From Sarcocystis neurona (lineage: Eukaryota; Apicomplexa; Conoidasida; Eucoccidiorida; Sarcocystidae): DNA of 64,000 bases. Position 1 is the stretch's first letter. Each line of letters begins with the position of its first letter. Made by a program: the position numbers and the translations under genes. The notes below the pieces were generated by a model that did not search any database, was not told where the DNA came from, and saw nothing but the letters and a program-made list of their open reading frames with translations. This document shows positions 47,084 to 57,700 of the stretch, one piece after another. The stretch lies in NCBI GenBank assembly GCA_000727475.1, contig KL647322.1, positions 163,325 through 227,324 of the forward strand, given 5' to 3'.

Positions 47084-48944
47084 GTCTGTCTCCCTACTTT
47101 CCCCACAATCTCCTACACATCTCTACACATACAGATGTATCTGTGTCGCGTCTCTGGATGTGTATGTATATAGGATTCATCTTTCTTTGCCTTTCTTTAT
47201 ATGTACATGCACTGCTATACCTATATATATATATATACTGCTCTGTTCCTGTCCTCCTCTCTCTTTATATATATACATATATTACATATATACATACTTT
47301 TTTTCCCCCCTCCTCTATCACTACGCTTTTCTGTACTTCCCTTTCTCTCGCAGTACACAAATACTTGGGTGTTTCTTTCTGTGTCTCTCTCACCCTGTTC
47401 TTCTCGTCTTTGTCTATGTGTAGACTCTCCTATTGATGTGTGTGTCTCTCCTGCGCATATATATATATATCTACCTACTTATATCTATCCGTCTATCTCC
47501 TTATCTACGTATCTGTCTATTTATCTACAATTGTGTCTATCTCTATCTATATTCGTGTCTACGTGTACATATGTATATTGTGTGTCCACCTATTCCATCC
47601 GTGTATGAATGAATCTATGTCCCTATCTATCTGTATCTATACATGTATTTACACCTACTTTTCGTATCTATGTATATCGATCTACGTGAATATCCATCAG
47701 GCTATATCTATCTGCATGCGCCTATCTATATCTGTCTACATCTATGTATCCCTATCTATCGATCTGTATCTGCCTATATATCTGTCCATATTGATCTGGC
47801 CGCCTGCACGTCTCCTTTTACGTGGAAAGAGATGCACCTGCGCGAGTCTACTACTGCTGCTGCTACTGTGTCTACATGTAATTGTAGAAGCCCGTATAAC
47901 AACTTCTTGCTGCTTCCTTCGCTAGCTGAGCGAGCAAGGCAAGCAGGAAGAGCTCTGCTTTGAGAAGAGAAAAAAAGGGGGAAGACGGGCCCGGCCGAGG
48001 ACGAGAAGAAGCGGCACGCGATGCGCAGCAGCATATAGGGAGACGGAGACACAGAGAAGGGAGACGGAGACAGGGAGAAATGCGGCCGTAGAAGGCCGAG
48101 TGAAGTCGACTCACCAGGTCTCGTATAAACAGAAATGATACAAGTAGTATACTACAAATAGATGTAGCCTGGTGGATATACACGCAGATAGATATGCATA
48201 GATAGGTAAGTGGGTAGGTACATATAGACACAGATTCATAGACGGACCGAATACGAGGACATACAATATATATACACAAAGAGACATAGAGACAACTGTA
48301 GATAAATGGTAGAAGAAACACAAGACGCGAAACACGTCTTGGACTGCGTACCTTCTTCATGGACTTCACTCGAGTCTATATATGTGTGGATGTACGGACA
48401 GTTACATATACACAACCATACGTAGAGGTAAATAAGTAGATCCATATCAATTCCTGTGCATGTGTGCATTGGATGTACGGACAGTTATATATTGTAGAGA
48501 ATGAGAGAAGCAGAAAGAGACAGATAGATATATACACATATAGAGGTATATATATATGGTGGATGTACATAGAAGTGTGTGTACATATATACATTTATAT
48601 ATGTGTGTACATCACATACATCACTACATAACACCTGTCTTCCAGTACATATACTCTCCTCTCTATTATACGTAGAAACATACACATATATTGGAAGTAT
48701 ACGTATATGCGTATATGTTCGTGTATATGTGTAGAGTTCTGTTCTAAGACGTCGGTCCGTGAAATGGATCTACGTCTATTTATATACACATATACATGAG
48801 AGCAGCAACGTATAAATATATAGGGGTGACTTATGCAGAGAGAAAGAAACAGAAACAACGCGAACAAAAAAAAAACTTGCACCTCTCAAATTTCAGTCTC
48901 TCGTATATTCTCCTCCTCTCTCCCTTACTTCCTCTCTCCCTTTC

Positions 48945-49030
48945 TTCCTGTCTCCCTGACTTGCTGTCTCCCTTACTTCCTGTCTCCCTTACTTGCTGTC
49001 TCCCTTACTTGCTATCTCCCTGACTTCCTC
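48945..49030 (+). repeat. 16-bp tandem repeat in a pyrimidine tract
   Basis: The unit ctgtctcccttacttg recurs about five times with one or two substitutions per copy. It lies in a stretch of about 340 bp that is overwhelmingly C and T on the plus strand. The 16-bp period is not a multiple of three. Confidence 0.85.
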
Positions 49031-49383
49031 GTCTTCCTGTCTCTCTGTGTGTCTCTCTGTCTCTCTCCCCCTGTCTTCCTTAATCTCCTCCTGTCTCTCT
49101 GACTTCCTGCCCCCCTTCTTGTCCCCCCTACTTCCCCTCCCCTTCACTTCCCGTCTGTGACTTCCTCGTCTTCCCGTCTCCGTGTCTCCGTGTCTCTTTC
49201 TTCGTGTCTCCGTCTCTCTCCGTCGTTCTCTTCCCCGCGTTCCCCCCTTTTCGAAGTTTGGTAGTTCTGCAGAGGAGAAGACGCTCCTTTTCCTTCGAAC
49301 GGGGACGACGCGTTTCCACGCAGCCACTGCGTCGCCTCCCCACAGCGGGCTGCCTCGCCGTGTCTCTGTCTCCGTCTCCGCTG

Positions 49384-49444
49384 CAGTGTGTATGTGTGTG
49401 TGTGTGCCTCTCGCACGCAGAAGTGTGTGTGTGTGTGTGTGTGT
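49384..49444 (+). repeat. TG microsatellite in two blocks
   Basis: Two gtgtgtgt runs (about 49386-49406 and 49422-49444) are separated by cctctcgcacgcagaa. Confidence 0.9.
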
Positions 49445-50134
49445 GGAAAGCCAGACAGACAGCAGCAAGGAGACAGAAAGAGGAACCGGAAGAGTGAAGG
49501 AGACAAGAGAGACCAGAAGAACAGCAGAAGAGAACAGCAGCAGAAAAGGGGAGACCAGCAGAAGAAGAAGAGCAGAAGAGAACAGCAGAAGAAAAGGGGA
49601 GAAGACACAGAGAGAGGAAGAGAGGAAGAGGAAGAAATATGAGACTTTTCGTACGGAACGCTGTGCGTAGAGAATCGAGCATCTCTTATGTGACCGCGAT
49701 GCCCACGCGCAAGGAAATGGACGCGATGTCGTCTTTCTCGATAGAATTTATATATGTAGATATTTATACATATATATACATGCGTAAAGTTAACAAGTCG
49801 AAGAGAAGCTGAAGAAGAGAAGAAGAAGAAAACCTGCTGGCTACACAGCAGCTGCAGCTTGGTATGTGGATGTGTGTGTGGGTGTCTGTCTCTCATATAT
49901 ATACATGCAAAGCGAGATGAGCTGAAGCCAGCAGGAGAAAGCAGAGAAGAAGAAAAGGAGAAGTTCTGCGTGCAGGAAGCTGCAGCTGCCTGTAGGTATT
50001 GCTTGTGCGGCAAAAGTAGACACGGTGTCTACAACGTCGTGTCTCGGGTGTGGGGGGGTGTCGCCACGTGGACCCGTACGAAGAAGGTGGAAGGTCCTTT
50101 CCGCAGCTGCTACCTGCGCGCGTTTTGCTTTCAG

Positions 50135-50828
50135 GCACGTGCTCTTCTCGAGAGGCAGCAAGCAGAAGAATCCGAAGAAAGAAGGACCGCAGAAGAAGAC
50201 GACCGAGCTGCTGCAGCAACGGCGGCGGAGGAGCGAGAGGCGGAGAGAGCAGCAATGGCAGCACGAGTCCTGCGGCAGCTGCACGCGGTGCGGGTCCTGC
50301 AGCAGCCAGAGACCAATGACGAGGTGGTGTGCTTCTTCAGAGTGAAACCGCCGGCGGAAGGAAGAGGAGGAGAAGATGAGGCAGAGCGGGCGCTGTGGCA
50401 GAAGAAGCAGCAGCTACCTCTGCTGGGGCCCGGGAGAGAAGGAGGGGCCCGTCTGCTGGCTCCCCAGCAGCAGTACGGAAGCAGCAGCAGCAGCGTCTCC
50501 CGCACGTTCCGAGAAGGAGAAGGCGCAGCAGGAGCAGCAGCCACCGCCGCCGGGAGGAGGGGGACGGAAGACGCTGCAGCAGCAGCAGCGGGTGGAGGCG
50601 GGGCGGGTGGTGACGCTCGAAGGAGCAGAAGAGAACTCGGCGAAGAAGCAGCAGCAGCAGAAGCAGCAGCAGAAGCAGGGGCAGCCGTAGCTGCAGCAGA
50701 AGCAGCGAGAGAAAGGGCCGGAGAAGAAGCCGAAGGGAGTGACTATAAACTCTCGTGGAGAGTTGCAAGTTTAAAAAGTCTCCTGGGAATAGGCAGAGGT
50801 GTTGCTCTCTGCCCGGCTCTTCGTTTCG
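50135..50828 (+). CDS. Exon E of the giant gene: charged helix then low-complexity sequence
   Basis: The left edge follows ttttgctttcag and begins in phase 0 with A-R-A-L-L-E-R-Q-Q. The right edge is TTCG|GTACGT at 50828/50829, a strong donor in phase 1. The first 80 residues are a highly charged Glu/Arg/Ala helix, probably coiled coil, leading to V-L-R-Q-L-H-A-V-R-V-L-Q-Q. Then comes a short complex island (E-V-V-C-F-F-R-V-K-P-P), Ala/Gly tracts, and a second island around 50740-50828 (Y-K-L-S-W-R-V-A-S-L-K-S-L-L). Splicing to exon F rebuilds a glycine codon (G + GG) and reads P-A-L-R-F-G-P-Y-I-R-V-A-K. This clean phase match at two strong sites is the best support that exons E and F belong together. 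Confidence 0.7.
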
Positions 50829-50967
50829 GTACGTCGCGCGCTTCTTCCGCAAAAGAAAACGAGCCACACGTTCTTCTCCACATGAAAACGACGTACATGC
50901 CTAGTGTATACATATATATACATATATATAAATACGCTTGTACACGTATACATGTATATACACACGT

Positions 50968-51006
<39 letters not shown>

Positions 51007-51738
51007 CACATATAGACACACATACACTACATATATATACACATGTATATATATACACATACGCATACACATACATTCATATAGATACATGTACATGCAT
51101 ATACGTACATGTACATGCTTCTACATATCTAAACAAATTTCTCCTCGCGTCTACTTGTGGTGTATAGACACCAAATTGGTGTGTGTCTATGGAAGCTTGT
51201 CCCTACCTCATCCTCGTCCCTCTCGCTGTCAATCTCTTCTTCGTTTGCTGCCTTTCCTTTCTCTTCCTTTTCTGTATGACGTCCTTCTTGTATTCTTTCC
51301 CACGTGTCAGTTGCACTTGGCTGGGCCTTCGCATTAATTGGGCCTGAAAACGATGCGTTGCTGCTGTGTGTCTCCTCGCTGTTGTGTGCGTCTCCTCGCT
51401 GTTGTGTGTCTCCTGCTGCTGCTGCTGTCTCGTCTCCGGTCGCTCCGGAGAAGGAGACGGCAAAAGGAGACGGCGAAGTTCCCTTTTCCGTCTGCGTCTC
51501 CCCGTCTCCTCCGTCGCGGACGTACACGTCTGCTTGTCCCCTCTGTGTAGACCAGTGTGGCACCTTCGCATGCGCCCCTACTACCCCACACTCCGTCTGT
51601 CTGCTGCTTGCTGCTGTTTGTTTGGGAGGAGGAGACCGCCTCCCGCCCTGCGATAGAACGCCGTCGGTGTGTGTGCAGAGTTACCTGCAGACATGCGTCC
51701 CACATACAAACGTCGCTTTTGTTTTCTCTCTCTCGCAG
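50829..51738 (+). other. Intron between exons E and F
   Basis: It has GTACGT at the 5' end and ttttctctctctcgcag at the 3' end, both phase 1. The 5' half carries a long alternating TA run (about 50966-51001) within acatat words. The 3' half has mixed composition with a small CTG cluster near 51355-51425. No coding is supported. Confidence 0.8.
50935..51110. repeat. TA/CA microsatellite
   Basis: Alternating (ta)n of about 35 bp is flanked by acatgtacac and acatatata words. It is intronic. Confidence 0.85.
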
Positions 51739-54700
51739 GGCCGTACATCCGCGTCGCGAAGATCGAGAAGGTGCAGCAGCCCCTTCCGGGTGTACGTACA
51801 CTGCCCCTGCTAAACTGCACAGCAGCGACCATCACCAACTGCAAGGCCTTGCTGCTGCAGCTTTCTCATCGGAAGCCTTGCAGCTCCTTCGTAAATTGGC
51901 TCCGCCTGAACATGTTGCCGGCCGACGCGTTTCTCGACTGCCTTGCGCCTGCGGTGCTGCAGCAGCAGCTGCTGCAGGAGTCGGACTGCCGCCGAGCCAG
52001 CAGCAGCAGCAGCTCCTTCAACACCGGCGAAGAAAGACGGCGCGACAGCTCGGCGGCCACAGGTGAGCGGCTGCTGCTCTCACGGCCCAGAACGCTAGCT
52101 GCTTCCGCTGCTGGCGAAGAAGAAGAAGAAGACAGGTCAAAGGAGGAAGAAGACCAAAGCGAACGCCGACGCTCGTTCGAGCAACAGCTGGAAGCAGAGC
52201 AAGCAGAGGAGCTGCCGCCGTCGCAGCAACACTGGCACCAACAGCAGCAGTGGCTGCAGCTGCAGCGGCAACAGGAGCACCACCAGTGGCAGCAGCAGCT
52301 GGAGACCTGTGAGCAGCCGGAGACGCGTGAGCAGCAGGACGCGCGTCAGCAGCAGGAAGCGCGTCAGCAGCAGGAAGCGCGTCAGCAGCAGGACGCGCGT
52401 CAGCAGCAGGAAGCGCGTCAGCAGCAGGAAGCGCGTCAGCAGCAGGAAGCGCATCAGCAGCAGGACGCGCGTCAGCAGCAGGAAGCGCGTCAGCAGCAGG
52501 AAGCGCGTCAGCAGCAGGAAGCGCGTCAGCAGCAGCGCGTGCCTCTGTCGTCCCTCGAACAGCAGCAGCAACCTTTTGCCGAAGAGCAGCAACAACGCGG
52601 TGGGGTAACTCCATTTGGACGTAGAATGCGGAGGTCCCCCCATGCCTTATTCGAACGAAGGAGAATTCCGACGTCACATTCTGTGGGTTCGCGGGCGCCA
52701 GCAGCAGCTTCGGCTCGAGCTCCTCGCCTTTCTTCTCCGCGTCTTTTTCCAGCAGAAGCAGGTTCTTTCCCATATAGTTTCGGCGTCCCTGCTCTAGGAG
52801 CAGCAGCAGCTTCTTGCGGTTTCCCTCGTCCTCCTCCTTCTCTTCCTTCTCTTCCTGCACCAGCAGCTACTGCGACAAATATTCTCCCGTATAACTTCTC
52901 TGCGTTTGCTTCGGTCGGAGCTGCAGCATCCTTCCCTGCCTGCGGGTTTCCTCTTCCCGCTCCACTGAGAGGAACTGAGGCGACCGCAGCTGCCTGGCAG
53001 ACGACTGCTCCTGCAGCACTCGCCTATAGTCTGCCTTCTGGTACTCCTGCAGCAGCCACAGGTACAGCAGCAGCAGCGGCGGCCGAAGCAGCAGCAGCAG
53101 CAGCGGCGGCCGAAGCAGCAGCAGAGGCTGCAGCAGGAGCGACAGCAGCCGCAGAAGCCGCAGCAGGAGCTGCCGCAGCAGCCGAAGTGCAAGTGGCACC
53201 AGCAGCAGCCGCGGAAGCTGCAGCAGAAGCTGCAGCAGCAGCAGAAGCTGCAGCGGGAGCAGCAGCAGCAGCAGAGGCTGCAGCGGGAGCAGCAGCCGCA
53301 GCCGAAGCAGCAGCAGGAGGACCTGCCCCAGCGCCACCTGCTGTTCTTGCCAATTTTCCTTCTCCTGCTGCTCCTCCTCTTCCCCCTCTTCCTCCTGGAG
53401 TAGCAGTTGTCTTCGCGGAAGAAGCGCCACCAGCAGCTGCAGGGATGTTAGAAGCAGCTGCGCCTGCTGCAGCAGCAACAGAGGGGACTATCTTGCCCTC
53501 GGACGCTGAAGTTCCTCTCCCGGGAGAAGCGGCAGCAGCAGCAGCGGCGTCAGCAGCTGCAGCGGCAGCAGCAGCAACATCGGCAGCAGCAGCAGCGTCG
53601 GCAGCAGCAGCGACAGCAAGTAGACTTGCAGGAACATGTGGGTTCCTGCAGGTCCAGGAGCTGTCGCCGAGAGCAGCAGCGGAGGACGAAACCGCAGTAG
53701 AGGGAGCAGCTGCAACAGAAGAAGAGGAAGAAGCGCGGCTTGCCGCAACAGCAGCAAGGGCCCACAGGGTGTATGCAGCTGCAGCAGCAATCATGCGAGG
53801 CGAGAGATCGGCAGCAGCAGCAGCCATACCCCAGGAAGCTCTTGCTGCAGCAGCTAGGAAACGACTCAGAAGAAGAAGAGAAGCAGCAGCCGCAGCAGCC
53901 GCAGGAAGATACATGGCTGTAGGACAGATGGCGGCACCTCTTCCCCTGCCGTGGGCACCCCCTCCGCCACCAGCAGCAGCAGCACAGCAGCAGCAGCAAG
54001 GAGGAGAAGCACCGGGTAGCGCTGCTCTGGTGGGCGCGGAACGCCCACTTTTCGCGACGTTCCTCGCCTCTCATCTGACTGCAGCGCGCCCCACAGCACC
54101 ATACGCAGCAGCACCAGACGCAGCAGGGGCGGCAGCAGCTGCAGCGGCACGAGAAGCAGCTGAGGGTCGACTTGCTTCTTCTGCGACAGATATAACAGCG
54201 GGGGGGGAGGCACATTCGAGTGACTACAGCAGCAGCGATGAGCGGCACAGGAGTAGCAGCTGGAGGCAGGGTGGAAGCCCAAGAGGGAGCCGCAGCAGCA
54301 GCGGAAGCCCCAGAGGAAGCCGCAGCAGCAGCAGAAGCCCGAGCGACCCTTGCGACTTGCCGAGCGGCACTTCTTGGCGTGCGTCCTCCTTGTCTTACGA
54401 AAGCCTCTGCGGTCCTGCTGTCACTGCTCCTGCAGCTTTTCCCGCTGTTGCAGCAGCCGCAGGAGCAGAAGCAGCCGCAGCAGCGAGAACTGCAGAAACA
54501 CATGCACCAGCAGCGGCAGGAAACTTACCAGCAGCCGCGCAGTGCGCCACAGCAGCAGCGGAACAAGCAGCAGCAGCAGCAAGAGCAGCAAACACCCACG
54601 TGCCGTATCCTTTTCCTGCTGCTGTAGGAGCGGTCGCCCAGCCTGCAGCAGCCGGCAGCAGCAACGAAGTTGGAGCCTCAGGGAGCAGCAGTGAGGGAGC

Positions 54701-57700
54701 GCTGCGCTGCCTTGCAGTGGCCAGCAGCAGCAGCAACAGCGGGAGCGGCAGCAGCAGAGGCCTGCAGTATGTGGGGCCTCCTGCAACTTGGCTGCTGCAG
54801 CAAGAGGCAGCAGCTGCGCAGCAGCAGCCGTTCTTCGACGCTTCTTTGCTGGGATTGAACAGCGGGAAGAAGACAACAGCGGCCGCAGCGCCAGACCAGC
54901 CGCCTCCTCCGGTCGACACTGCGTATGGCGGGTGGCGAGTGTTGCTGCGGCAGGTGCTTCCCCCCCAGCAGCAGGTGGAGCATGCTCTGGCCAATGAAGC
55001 TGTACTGCAGGCTGCCGCTGCGTCTGCTGCTCCCGCCTCGCGCAGGAGGAAACCGCGACGCAGGAGGGAAAGAAAAGCGAGGCAGAGAGCAGCGACAGCA
55101 GAAGCAGAAGAAGACGCAGACGTTGCCGTTGCTGCTGCTCGTGGACGTGTGCAGCAGCAAACGGCGTACGAGACGCCCGACGGGGAGGCGGTCTGTGTGG
55201 AGAGCGGACGCAGCAGCAGTCACAGCAGCAACCCCAGAAGAAGGCGCCAGTCCCCTCGACGAAGCAGAAGAAGCCGCGCTGCCGCTGCTGCGGCTGCAGC
55301 AGATGAAGCAGGTGACTTTGCTGCAACGCCGAGACCTGCAGAAGACGCAGCAGCAGCGCCGACGACAGGAGGAAGTGCTGCGCAGCGCGCAGAGCAGGAA
55401 GGCAGGCTCCGGCGAGAAGCTGCAGAAGAAGAACGAGGTAGTGAAGAAGAAGACAGGAGCGAAGAAGAAGGAGAAGATCGTTTGCTGCTGCATGCCGCAG
55501 CTTCGATAGTTGATACAGACGTGGTGATAAGACGTCTGAAGCTGCTGACAGCTGTGCAGCAGGCCCCATGGCCGGACGTGCTGCTGCTGCAGCTCGTCAG
55601 TTCTGCCACAGCAGCAAGTGGGTTGCTGCGTGATCCTCTCCGAGGCCCCTCTGCTGACCTGCTGCCTCCTCTGCAGCTCCCCTCTGGAGGAAGCGCCTTT
55701 CGTTCTACGACTTATTACCCTGCTGCTGCTGCAGTGCTGGCTGCGAGGCACGTCTTCTCTTCTGCTGCTGCTGCAGCCACAACGCCTACGGCCGCTCCTG
55801 CGTTCCCCCGCTCCCCTCTCCCTGCTGCTGCTGTGGGGTTTGCTGCTGCCTTGGGTGCAGCAGGAGCTCCGACGCGTCCGATCAGCGGCGACTACCCAAC
55901 AGCAGCAGCAGCAACAGCAACCAGCGGCTTCTGCGGGGCGAGGGCCGAGGGAATGCGGCTGCTTGCCTTTCGCATGGAAGGTGCTGCTGCAAGCAGCCAG
56001 CAGCGACCGCGCGTATCTACACTTCAGAACCTTTGGCTATGGCACCTACCGCTGCTGCAGCAGTTCTACCTGTCTCCGCAGCTAGTTGCTGCTGCGTTCT
56101 TGCAGAAGCAGCAACAGCAGGTGCAGCAGCAACGGCAGCAGCAGCAGCGGGTGGAAGCAGCGGCAGGTGGACGCTCTCGGGACCATCCGCCCGTGCGTAT
56201 CTTCGCTACAGGCGAGCCTGCGGCTGCGGCTGCTGCTGCGGCTGTCGCTGCTGCCGCAACTCTCGTCTGTGTGCCTGGACGACCCGGAGCAGCAGCCAGA
56301 GATCCGACGCAGGCGAGAACGCATGCAGCAGCAGAAGGAAGACCCGAACAAACTGCTGCAGAAGGAGAGAGGGCGGTAAGAGGGAGGGACTCCCGCGCAG
56401 CGCGTCAACAAGAAGCAAGAGAGGGCACGTCGGCCGCAACCCCCTTGCTAGGAAGACGAGTAGGGGAAGGAACAGAGGAGGGCGGAGGAGGAGAAGAAAG
56501 AGCAGCACGAATCGGAGAGCAGAGGGAAAGACGAAGGGCGCCATCAGCAGCAGAAGGTGGTGAGACTCAACGCGAAGAAGCCGGAGGCGCAGGAAGCAAT
56601 GACAGGCAGCTGCTGCCGCAGTCGCTACGACCGTTGGGTAGTCGATCGACGCAAGAGGAGCTGCAGCAGCAACAGTGGGACGCGCAGCTACGTGCCGCTG
56701 CTGCCGCGGCTGCAGAGGAAGCAGCAGCGGACCTGGCAATTACATCTGCATATGTGTCCCTCGGCAGCTGCAGAGAGAGCCGGGCCGAACAGGCAGCAGC
56801 ACTTGGAGGAGCAGCGGCAGCGGCGGTCGCGCGTCTTTGCCCAGCGTTTACTGCGACTATGGAGGCAGCCGTGGCAGCAACTGCCGCGGCAGCGGCAACG
56901 ACAGCAGCAGCAGCCGTCATCTACGGCTCCGAAGCAGATCCGGAAGAGACAGAGACGAGGAAGGAAGAGGAAGATGACGAGCCACAGCAGCAGCAGGAAG
57001 AGGAGGCCGGCGGTCACCGAAGATTGGCCGAGGGCACTGCTTCAGCAGGAGACCCGCGAGAAGCAGCAGCAGCAGCAGCTGCACGTGCGACAGAAGCAGG
57101 AGGGGAAGAAGGACAAGCAGAAGCAGGAAGAAGAAGCAGAGCGTCAGGCGGCGGGGGGGGAGCAGGTCTTTCTGCGTCGCGTGCGGCTGCGTTGTGGCAG
57201 ACGGAGAGCAGCAGGGATCATCTGGTGCTGCAGGAGCAGCGAGAAATGGGAGGTGCAGCCGGTGCAGGACCCACAGGAGATAGAACGCCGCAACAGCAGC
57301 AGGAACAGCGAGACAGGAGTCCTTTCCGCTTCGTGGCAGCAGCAGCAACAGCAGCAGAAGAAGAAGAAGCGACAGAACCGGATCCACCTCTGCGACGCTA
57401 CCGGGCACTGCGTATCATCAGCGGCGGACGACGCGGCAGGGACAGGAGACGGGAAGAGGAGATGCCAGGGAGCAGCAGAAGCAGCAGCAGCAGCAGGCGA
57501 GTCGTGCTGCGACAAGGAGACGACGCCGCCCTGCAGCTGCGTTTCGAAGAAGAAGAAGAAGAAGAAGAGAGTTCTGTTGGGAGTGGCAGGAGAGAGACAG
57601 GGAGAGAACGAAACGACTTTCTGCGGCAGGGTGTGGGGCAAGACGGCAGCGAGAGCAGCAGCAGCATGAGCGGGAGCGAGAGCGAGAGCAGCAGTAGCGG

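Larger units (their letters stand above)
47084..50134 (+). other. Large intron between exons D and E
   Basis: It opens with GTCTGT (or GTATGT at 47162) and ends with cgcgttttgctttcag, one of the best acceptors in the window, phase 0. Contents in order: TA and tatc words (47160-47800), a short mixed-composition stretch (47800-48100), tatata/acatat words (48120-48830), a nearly pure pyrimidine tract (48890-49230), a mixed stretch (49240-49380), a TG microsatellite (49384-49444), a purine-rich tract (49445-49640) and a mixed region to the acceptor. No complex protein sequence is supported. Short open frames here encode only Tyr/Ile/Ser repeats. Confidence 0.65.

Noticed and set aside
47160..48800. 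Frames rich in Tyr, Ile and Ser on both strands that resemble membrane peptides
   Set aside because: They arise from ctatctat and tatata repeats and have no complex islands or credible splice context.
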